NCBI GenBank assembly: GCA_020430865.1
Contig: JAGQIY010000768.1
Coordinates: 1-5,034 of the forward strand
From: Myxococcales bacterium
GTDB lineage: Bacteria; Myxococcota; Polyangia; Polyangiales; Polyangiaceae
Length of the DNA stretch: 5,034 bases
Direction: 5' to 3'
Part shown: one piece after another, positions 1-5,034 of the stretch
How the letters are laid out: every line of letters starts with the position of its first letter
Position numbering within the stretch: the stretch's first letter is position 1
Translations under genes and position numbers: made by a program
The notes under the pieces: model-generated
Seen by the model: only the letters and a program-made list of their open reading frames with translations
Told to the model about the DNA's origin: nothing
The model's database searches: none

Positions 1-1
1 C

Positions 2-262
2 AATGGTGGCACGGCGGGCGGCTCCGTGGCCGGTAGCGCCAGCGGGGGCAGCTCGGTGGGCGGCGGCAGCAGCGGCGGAACCGGCGGCCTCGGCGCGGGG
101 GGCACGGCAGGCGCTGGCGCGTCCAATGCGGGAACGGACAGCGTCGAGGGTGGGGGCTGCGGTTGTAGTACCCCGGGCCAGAAGGCACCTGGCGGCTTGG
201 CAGGGTTGCTCTTTGCGCTGGGCGCCGTGGTGCTGCGGCGCCGTCGGCGGTCTGCTCGATAG
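2..262 (+). CDS. C-terminal end of a surface or secreted protein with a Gly/Ser-rich linker and MYXO-CTERM sorting tail (5' end outside window)
   Basis: The frame is open to the left window edge and stops with TAG at 260-262, so only the last 86 residues are visible; the GTG at 26 is just an internal Val codon. Residues 1 to about 50 are almost entirely Gly, Ser, Ala and Thr, a flexible low-complexity linker. A GCGCS motif (Cys at visible residues 53 and 55) follows, then a short hydrophobic stretch (about residues 65-78) and a terminal run of five Arg ending RSAR. Cys motif, membrane segment and basic tail in this order are the hallmark of the MYXO-CTERM sorting signal of myxobacteria, in which the cysteine region is processed and the protein is placed on the cell surface. 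The functional domain lies upstream and cannot be seen, so no activity is assigned. Codon use is strongly GC-rich, like the rest of the window. Confidence 0.85.
   Translation, partial: NGGTAGGSVAGSASGGSSVGGGSSGGTGGLGAGGTAGAGASNAGTDSVEGGGCGCSTPGQKAPGGLAGLLFALGAVVLRRRRRSAR
152..259 (+). other. MYXO-CTERM-like C-terminal sorting signal
   Basis: This part of the partial plus-strand gene encodes the GGGCGCS cysteine motif (Cys codons at 158-160 and 164-166), a spacer, the hydrophobic segment GLAGLLFALGAVVL and the basic end RRRRRSAR. The layout matches the MYXO-CTERM tripartite signal: an invariant Cys, a single transmembrane helix and an Arg cluster at the extreme C-terminus. It is the main taxonomic clue in the window. 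Family assignment is by eye, not by profile search. Confidence 0.8.
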
Positions 263-307
263 GCACCTGGCGGTCCTCGCCCCCCAGGCAAACAGCCCAG
301 CGATCGA

Positions 308-342
308 CACCCCCGGATCCAGCGAGAGCGGGTTCGGGGGTG
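308..342 (+). terminator. GC-rich hairpin between two convergent genes, possible terminator
   Basis: The arms 308-320 and 330-342 can form a 13-bp stem with a 9-base loop. The outer 8 pairs (CACCCCCG with CGGGGGTG) are perfect; the inner part has two G-U pairs if read as plus-strand RNA, which become mismatches on the minus strand. It lies 46 bases after the stop of the plus-strand gene and 25 bases beyond the stop of the convergent GH31 gene. No T-run follows on either strand, so it is not a textbook intrinsic terminator; it may act as a transcript 3' end stabiliser. The rest of the 263-366 gap shows nothing else recognisable. Confidence 0.45.
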
Positions 343-366
343 AGGACTCGCGTCAGGCAGCCACAC

Positions 367-2874
367 CTACTGCAGCCGGCGTATATCCCAGCGGATACGC
401 CGAGCGACGCTGCCCGTGACCTTCAGCTTCACGTCACCGACATCGAGCTCGCTCTCCTTCGCCAGCTCGCTGTTGGCGCGCAGGCGCTGGACCTCTCCCT
501 CGCTGCTGGTCACGTAGCAAGCGGCGCAGTCGCTGATCTCGCCCTCGCCCACCTCGCTGAGGCCCCCGCTTCCTGCGTCGCTGTCGAGACGCGAAGCCTC
601 TAGCAGCGTCCCGTCGGCCAGCGTGAAGCTCGCGGTTCCTCCGGGAGAAAGCACGACGATGACGTCCAGGCGATCGGCCACGTCAGCGGGCGTGACGACG
701 CTGGCGTCTTCCGCGGGCGCGAGGGTGTCGATGCTCGGATCGAGCAACGGCAAGATCGTGTTCTCTACTTGCAGCGCTGGCAGCTTGTCGAGAGGCGCCG
801 CGATCGTGACCTGCTGGCCTCCGGTATGAACGCTGAAATCTTCGATGTCGACGAAGCGCCCCGGGGGCAGCCAAGTCATGCGCTGCGTTTCCCCACGGCG
901 AACGATGGGGAGCGCATAGAGCGAGCGCCCGACGTAGAACGCATCCTCGATGGCGTATGCCTCGCTCTGCTTCGGATTCAGCAGCCAAGGGTGCATCGTG
1001 ATGGGCGTGCCCTGCTCGTTCGCCAGGCGCGCGAGCGCCGTGAAATAGGGCATCATGCGAGTGTGAAAGCGCGCCATCTTCCGGTAGACGTCGATCGTCT
1101 CCTGATCGTCCCACAGGTTCCACTTGGTCGGCTTGGTTGACGCGGTGGGGTTGGAGCAGGCGTTCTGCTCCATCATGATGGGGGAAACGGCCCCGAACTG
1201 CACCCAGCGCAGGTACACCTCTTTGTCATGCGGAAAATTGGTGATGCACTTGAAGCCAGTCATGTCGCTGCCCCAGTAGGGCACGCCGGACATCGACAGG
1301 TTCAAGCCTCCACGCACCGATGACGGCAAGCCCTGGGTCTCGTCGAACGTGGCCTCGGCGTCGCCTCCCCACACCGCGGGCGTGAACGCCTGAGTACCGC
1401 TGCCGCCCGACCGCACGAAGTACAGGTAATCACCCGGGCGCTCTCGCTCCATCAGCTCATGGGCTGCCTTGGCGCTCAGCACTGGGAACTCATTGTGGAC
1501 TTCATCGCCGCGTCGACCGTCGAACAGCGTGGCGTCGCGGGGGATGTACTCGCCGAAGTCATGCATCCAGCCGTCGTAGCCGAGGTCCAGGGTGCGCTGG
1601 AGCAGGCTCTGGAACCAGGTGACCGCTTCAGGGTTGGTCAGATCGATGGTCGCCAGGCGTAGGTTCTTTCCAGAGATGAACTCGGTGAGGTACGGGTCGG
1701 CGTCTGGAGTCTTCACGAACAGCCCGTGCTCGACCCCGTAGGCGTAGTCCGCGGCCGCGTTGTCGTCCGACTGCGCGACGTAGGGGTTGTTGTACGCCAT
1801 CACCTTGTAGCCCGCGGCGTGCCCCGCCTTGGTCCAGGCGGCGAGCTCGTCCTCACGCCCCGTCTGAGACAGCGCGGGCAGGAAGTGCACGGAGTCGTCG
1901 ACGCCGGTGATGGCGATGTCTGCATCGCGCATCGCCTGGATCTCGGGCACCCCGTTCACCATCGAACCCGACCCGACGCGTCGCCGTGGCCCAAACACCC
2001 AATCGGCGGGGATGATCGGCCGACCGCTGTCGGCGGTGTAGTCACGCAGACTCAGGAGCGGATCCTCGTGGACATAGATGGTGGCGTTGAACGCGCGCTG
2101 ATTGACCGCCACCCGATATGCATCGTCGCGCTCGCTATTGAAGTGCACCTCGGAGCGAAACGTCGTGTCGAGGTGCATGCCGTAGCCGTGCGTCGACAGG
2201 AAGAACGGCACCGGGAAGTAGGTCATCGAAGGTCCGTTGGGGAACGGGTTCTGCTCCTCGACGGGAGCGTTCTCGCCGCGACCGAGGGCCCCCTCCTCCG
2301 GCCAGCTGTAGAGCGACCAGCCTCGATGATCGGTCGTGGCGAAGCGCTCTCCCATGCCGAAGAAGTGCTCGTCGCCGGCGCTCTCGAAGGCGATGGTGGC
2401 CTTGTTCAGCGGGTTCTCTGCTTGCGGATCGGCCTGCTCCCGCGCCGCGAACTCGAAGCGCACGCGCGCATCGGTCAACCCGACGGCGAAGTCGGCGACG
2501 AAGTCCTTGCCTTCGAGCTCCAGCTCCACACGCTCTTTTCCGCGCGATATCAGCTTGGCAGTGACGCCGTGGCGCCAGGCGCCCTCCTGAGCGAGATAGC
2601 CATCCCAGCCAGGCAGGGGTCGAGCGAGAGCCAAGGGTTCATCGATGGTCGCCGACGGGGCGCCGTAAGGATCCTTGTCCCCGCCCTGCATGGTCTTCAA
2701 CACCAGAGACCCGTCCGGTCGGAAGATCTCCACGTAGAACGGATCGAGGTGGATCAGCACCCGAGCGTCCTCGCTCACCAACTCCGGGGGGCCCTGCGGG
2801 CCCTCACTCGTGTCGTCGCTTCCACACCCCAGAGCCAGCAGCCCGAGCAATGACGTCGCTACCCACTTCCTCAT
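367..2874 (-). CDS. Glycoside hydrolase family 31 (alpha-glycosidase) lipoprotein
   Basis: An 835-residue protein; GH31 enzymes are retaining exo-alpha-glycosidases. The ATG at 2874 is chosen because it opens a lipoprotein signal peptide (MRK, hydrophobic core, LALGC with Cys17); the frame stays open to 3147, but the extra 91 residues are Arg-rich, unlike a domain, and overlap the upstream gene. No clear ribosome site is seen. Domains: N-terminal beta-sandwich with the GH31 motif FFGMGERF (171-178); a TIM barrel from about 285; nucleophile Asp439 in WMHDFGEY; probable acid/base Asp505 in VWGGD; Arg488 in FVRSGGSG; YWGSDMTGF (533-541); RWVQFGAVSP (556-565); then C-terminal beta domains, the last (about 725-835) unrecognised, with Cys783 and Cys786. 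The DFGEY signature resembles the YihQ sulfoquinovosidase branch, but sulfonate-binding residues could not be confirmed, so substrate is open. Likely envelope-anchored. Catalytic residues are by family comparison. Gap to the upstream lipoprotein gene is 122 bases. Confidence 0.9.
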   Translation of the reverse strand: MRKWVATSLLGLLALGCGSDDTSEGPQGPPELVSEDARVLIHLDPFYVEIFRPDGSLVLKTMQGGDKDPYGAPSATIDEPLALARPLPGWDGYLAQEGAWRHGVTAKLISRGKERVELELEGKDFVADFAVGLTDARVRFEFAAREQADPQAENPLNKATIAFESAGDEHFFGMGERFATTDHRGWSLYSWPEEGALGRGENAPVEEQNPFPNGPSMTYFPVPFFLSTHGYGMHLDTTFRSEVHFNSERDDAYRVAVNQRAFNATIYVHEDPLLSLRDYTADSGRPIIPADWVFGPRRRVGSGSMVNGVPEIQAMRDADIAITGVDDSVHFLPALSQTGREDELAAWTKAGHAAGYKVMAYNNPYVAQSDDNAAADYAYGVEHGLFVKTPDADPYLTEFISGKNLRLATIDLTNPEAVTWFQSLLQRTLDLGYDGWMHDFGEYIPRDATLFDGRRGDEVHNEFPVLSAKAAHELMERERPGDYLYFVRSGGSGTQAFTPAVWGGDAEATFDETQGLPSSVRGGLNLSMSGVPYWGSDMTGFKCITNFPHDKEVYLRWVQFGAVSPIMMEQNACSNPTASTKPTKWNLWDDQETIDVYRKMARFHTRMMPYFTALARLANEQGTPITMHPWLLNPKQSEAYAIEDAFYVGRSLYALPIVRRGETQRMTWLPPGRFVDIEDFSVHTGGQQVTIAAPLDKLPALQVENTILPLLDPSIDTLAPAEDASVVTPADVADRLDVIVVLSPGGTASFTLADGTLLEASRLDSDAGSGGLSEVGEGEISDCAACYVTSSEGEVQRLRANSELAKESELDVGDVKLKVTGSVARRIRWDIRRLQ

Positions 2875-2962
2875 GAGTGGAGTCTGCCACACGGCTCCGG
2901 CCGCAGGGCTGAGGCAAACCAAAAACGCTGCGTTCAGGGTTCGTGGTTGCCCGTGGCTTCGC

Positions 2963-2979
2963 CCTGGCAGGCTGCCAGG
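2963..2979 (-). other. Small perfect hairpin after the 145-residue lipoprotein gene
   Basis: CCTGGCA at 2963-2969 pairs perfectly with TGCCAGG at 2973-2979 around a 3-base loop. It lies 17 bases beyond the TAG stop of the minus-strand lipoprotein gene and before the GH31 start. No T-run follows, so it is only a weak terminator candidate; it could also be chance in GC-rich DNA. Elsewhere in the 2875-2996 gap the only notable spot is a short AT-richer patch around 2919-2930. No convincing -35/-10 pair was found for the GH31 gene. Confidence 0.3.
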
Positions 2980-2996
2980 ACGCGAGCGCTGCTCAG

Positions 2997-3434
2997 CTAC
3001 TCGACGGGGGGCGGCATCAGCTCCAGCTCCGCGGACACCGTCTTGATGCCACACTCGTCGTGCTCGTGGACCAGCTCTTGCTGAAGGTCCGCGTAGCCGG
3101 TCGCAGTGACCGTCACGCTGGCAGGGCCGTTCGTCCAGAGCGCGCACTCCAGCGCGACAGGCAGATCCGCCTCGAGTTCTCTCGAGCAGCGCACCGCCTC
3201 GAGGGGCGCCTCGGGCTGGTCCAGCCGATACACCTCTTCTCCCGAGCTGAACATCACGTCCACCCGGGTATCGTCTGGCAGGGGCCCGTCCATGGCGAAT
3301 ATCCGCACGTCAAATGTAGCTTGTGGTCCCGGGCACTCGTTGGAGGGCGGATCCTTGTCGGCGGAACAGCCAGCCAGGGCGACCAAGGCTAGCAGCGGCA
3401 AGGAGCACCTGGAGACGCGAATCAAGAAAGCCAT
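2997..3434 (-). CDS. Small predicted lipoprotein of unknown function, beta-rich, four paired cysteines possible
   Basis: A 145-residue protein that I do not recognise. The ATG at 3434 is chosen because it starts a clean lipoprotein signal peptide: MAFLIRVSR, hydrophobic core SLPLLALVAL, and the perfect lipobox LAGC with Cys23 as the lipidated residue. The same frame is open upstream to 4169, but there it crosses another gene and is Arg/Gly-rich, so the longer version is rejected. No strong ribosome-binding site is visible. The mature part has Cys34, Cys83, Cys96 and Cys128, an even number that could form two disulfides. Alternating hydrophobic stretches (TFDVRIFAM, RVDVMFSS, SVTVTATGYADLQQEL) suggest a small beta-sandwich; the VTVTATGY pattern recalls carboxypeptidase-regulatory-like folds, which is inference only. 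It sits between two other lipoprotein genes on the same strand and is probably attached to the envelope. Confidence 0.75.
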   Translation of the reverse strand: MAFLIRVSRCSLPLLALVALAGCSADKDPPSNECPGPQATFDVRIFAMDGPLPDDTRVDVMFSSGEEVYRLDQPEAPLEAVRCSRELEADLPVALECALWTNGPASVTVTATGYADLQQELVHEHDECGIKTVSAELELMPPPVE

Positions 3435-3478
3435 CAAGTCTGGTCGCACGACAACTGGCTGCACATACGGCACGTAGC

Positions 3479-3501
3479 GGCGACTCGCAAGCGGCGTCGC
3501 C
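3479..3501 (-). other. Weak inverted repeat in the gap between the two small lipoprotein genes
   Basis: GGCGAC at 3479-3484 is complementary to GTCGCC at 3496-3501, a 6-bp stem with an 11-base loop. It lies 45 bases upstream of the ATG of the 145-residue lipoprotein gene. No T-run follows it on the minus strand, and a stem this short is expected by chance in GC-rich DNA. Nothing else recognisable was seen in the 119-base gap 3435-3553. Confidence 0.15.
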
Positions 3502-3553
3502 ACGTTTCCAAATCGCCGCCCAGTCGCTCGCGACGGAGAACTCGCCTGGCCTT

Positions 3554-4150
3554 TTAGTTGTGGATACAGGAGTTGTCCAAGGTGGGTTCCACCCGCCTGA
3601 TGCGACCGCCCTGACACTCCACGGAGTGGTAGGCGGTGGCGCCGTCTCGACAGGCGTCGATGGCACGCACGTACGCGCGGCCCGCGGTATCTCCGGTACC
3701 CATGGCGCGGTGAAGAGTGCGCTTGGAGTGCGCGGTAGTCTTCCCACCTTCGGTGTCCTTCTGGCAGTCGATGGACTCGAGGCACACCACCGCGCAGCTC
3801 CACGCGTCGTCGTCCACCGGCAGCTTGGCGCTGGCCAGGAGCGCCGGGCTGAGCGGCTGGGGAGCAGGCTCTGGTTGCAGCTCGTCGATGCGGCGGCTCT
3901 GGTCGGCGACCTCCTGCCGGGTTCGCTCGAGATCCAGCTTCATCCGCTCCTGGTCCTGGAGCTTCGCCTGCGTTCGCTTCAGCTCGTCTTCGAGCCGATG
4001 CTGACGAGCGTTGAGCCTCGACTGCTCTGCCTGCAAGCGCTCGAAATTGTCGGTGTTGCTGGCGCCGCAGCCACCCAGAAGCAGAGCCGCGCCCAGAAGC
4101 AGAGCCGCGCCCAGAGTCGGCAGGCTGAGCGGGAGGAACGACACTCGCAT
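3554..4150 (-). CDS. Predicted lipoprotein with a coiled-coil stalk and a six-cysteine C-terminal domain, unknown function
   Basis: A 198-residue protein that I cannot assign to a named family. The ATG at 4150 opens a lipoprotein signal peptide: MRVSFLPLSLPTLG, then a hydrophobic core in which LGAALL is duplicated, ending in lipobox LGGC with Cys28. The frame extends to an ATG at 4273, but those 41 residues lack signal character and would cover the post-groEL hairpins, so that start is rejected. Residues about 34-92 are rich in Glu, Arg, Gln and Lys with Leu at heptad-like spacing, a likely coiled coil. A Pro-rich hinge (about 93-101) leads to a compact domain with Cys119, 123, 129, 167, 179 and 195, enough for three disulfides in an oxidising compartment. 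The architecture suggests an anchored stalk holding a small domain away from the membrane, perhaps oligomeric. Its TAA stop lies 119 bases before the next lipoprotein gene. Confidence 0.75.
   Translation of the reverse strand: MRVSFLPLSLPTLGAALLLGAALLLGGCGASNTDNFERLQAEQSRLNARQHRLEDELKRTQAKLQDQERMKLDLERTRQEVADQSRRIDELQPEPAPQPLSPALLASAKLPVDDDAWSCAVVCLESIDCQKDTEGGKTTAHSKRTLHRAMGTGDTAGRAYVRAIDACRDGATAYHSVECQGGRIRRVEPTLDNSCIHN
4074..4115 (-). repeat. Exact 18-bp tandem duplication (2.3 copies) inside a signal-peptide coding region
   Basis: The 18-base unit at 4074-4091 is repeated without change at 4092-4109, and the first six bases of a third copy (CCCAGA) follow at 4110-4115. On the minus strand the unit encodes six residues and keeps the frame, giving the doubled LGAALL in the hydrophobic core of the coiled-coil lipoprotein's signal peptide. 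Perfect identity in both copies points to recent slippage or duplication. Confidence 0.9.
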
Positions 4151-4223
4151 CGGACTGCATCTTACGCACAGGGCCTTCGAATGTTCCTCCAGGGCGGCCT
4201 GCGCCAGCTTGTACAAAATGCCA

Positions 4224-4256
4224 ACGGAGCCAATTCCGTGCGGGAACTGGCTCCGT
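4224..4256 (-). terminator. Strong hairpin followed by a short T-run, probable groEL terminator
   Basis: Arms 4224-4237 and 4243-4256 form a 14-bp stem with a 5-base loop. Read as minus-strand RNA, all pairs are Watson-Crick except one G-U (4233 with 4247). On the minus strand the stem is followed by TGGCATTTTGT, a broken T-run consistent with a Rho-independent terminator. It lies 66 bases beyond the groEL stop and 73 bases before the next start codon. It could instead be an attenuator in the leader of the downstream lipoprotein gene. Confidence 0.6.
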
Positions 4257-4259
4257 GAC

Positions 4260-4283
4260 AGCTCTGAGGCCAACCTCAGGGCT
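4260..4283 (-). other. Inverted repeat with a 4-base loop in the post-groEL gap, overlapping a second hairpin
   Basis: Arms 4260-4269 and 4274-4283 make a 10-position stem around the loop 4270-4273. Six inner pairs (CTGAGG with CCTCAG) and three outer pairs are perfect; the 4263/4280 pair is G-U as plus-strand RNA and A-C on the minus strand. It shares bases 4277-4283 with the hairpin at 4277-4312, so the two cannot form together. Confidence 0.4.
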
Positions 4284-4312
4284 CGGCAGAACTAGCGGGC
4301 TGCTGAGCCCTG
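4277..4312 (-). other. Hairpin immediately after the groEL stop codon
   Basis: CAGGGCTC (4277-4284) pairs perfectly with GAGCCCTG (4305-4312), and GCAG (4286-4289) with CTGC (4300-4303), leaving a 10-base loop. The junction pair 4285/4304 is G-U as plus-strand RNA and a C-A mismatch on the minus strand. It begins only 11 bases past the groEL stop, the usual place for a terminator or 3' stabilising stem, but no T-run follows directly. The remaining bases of the 4151-4322 gap show no clear promoter; a GGAGGAA sequence on the minus strand near 4181-4187 is too far from the ATG at 4150 to serve as its ribosome site. Confidence 0.45.
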
Positions 4313-4322
4313 CCAGGCGATC

Positions 4323-5034
<712 letters not shown>

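Noticed and set aside
1726..2853. 375-codon open frame on the plus strand, opposite the GH31 gene
   Set aside because: It is antisense to a gene with clear family motifs; its product is rich in Arg, Val, Gly and His with no domain or signal peptide, as expected from the mirror frame of GC-rich coding DNA.
367..2874. Naming the GH31 enzyme a sulfoquinovosidase (yihQ)
   Set aside because: The DFGEY nucleophile motif is similar, but the residues that recognise the sulfonate could not be identified, and no other sulfoquinovose pathway gene is in the window.
2875..3147. N-terminal extension of the GH31 frame by 91 residues
   Set aside because: The extension overlaps the upstream lipoprotein gene, is Arg/Ala/Gly-rich, and would bury the lipoprotein signal peptide that starts at 2874.
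3435..4169. Upstream extension of the 145-residue lipoprotein frame to give a 390-residue protein
   Set aside because: The added part lies in another frame over the coiled-coil lipoprotein gene, is low-complexity Arg/Gly/Ala, and would place the signal peptide in the middle of the protein.
4200..4224. Possible promoter on the minus strand (TTGGCA as a -35 box, or a sigma-54 TGGCA element)
   Set aside because: No matching -10 hexamer lies about 17 bases on, and the GG-to-GC spacing does not fit sigma-54. The bases are better read as the tail of the terminator hairpin.
3323..4258. 311-codon plus-strand open frame across both small lipoprotein genes
   Set aside because: It runs antisense through two genes and the gap between them, has no recognisable motif, and ends inside the post-groEL hairpin region. 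The minus-strand signal peptides and lipoboxes are far better supported.
4151..4273. Start of the coiled-coil lipoprotein at the ATG of 4273
   Set aside because: The extra 41 residues cover the strong hairpin 4224-4256 and would push the signal peptide inward; the ATG at 4150 gives a standard lipoprotein start.

Overview
The window looks like a piece of a myxobacterial genome (Myxococcota, perhaps a Sorangium-like member of the Polyangia). It is strongly GC-rich. The first gene ends in a MYXO-CTERM-type sorting tail, and three consecutive genes carry lipoprotein signal peptides, a common load in predatory or soil myxobacteria. The species-level guess is inference; the MYXO-CTERM tail is the best direct clue.

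Layout. On the plus strand there is only the 3' end of one gene (2-262), encoding a Gly/Ser/Ala-rich linker and a MYXO-CTERM tail. Everything else is on the minus strand, read right to left: the 3' part of groEL (5034 to 4323); a coiled-coil, cysteine-rich lipoprotein (4150 to 3554); a small beta-rich lipoprotein (3434 to 2997); and a large GH31-family glycoside hydrolase lipoprotein (2874 to 367). The plus-strand gene and the GH31 gene converge, with a GC-rich hairpin (308-342) between them. The 172-base gap after groEL holds a cluster of inverted repeats. The outermost, 4224-4256, is followed on the minus strand by a short T-run and is the likeliest groEL terminator. No gene-free stretch exceeds 300 bases; the four gaps are 104, 122, 119 and 172 bases.

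How the genes work together. GroEL is a cytoplasmic housekeeping chaperonin and is probably unrelated to its neighbours. The three lipoproteins share orientation but are separated by about 120 bases each, so co-transcription is possible but not shown. All three, and the MYXO-CTERM protein, should leave the cytoplasm, so the region looks like a cell-envelope cluster with one identifiable enzyme, a retaining alpha-glycosidase of unknown substrate.

No mobile element, CRISPR array, tRNA or rRNA was seen, and I find no convincing new multi-gene system. The best leads are the unusual active-site surroundings of the GH31 enzyme, the histidine-containing GroEL tail in place of GGM repeats, the overlapping hairpins after groEL, and an exact 18-base tandem duplication inside a signal peptide.
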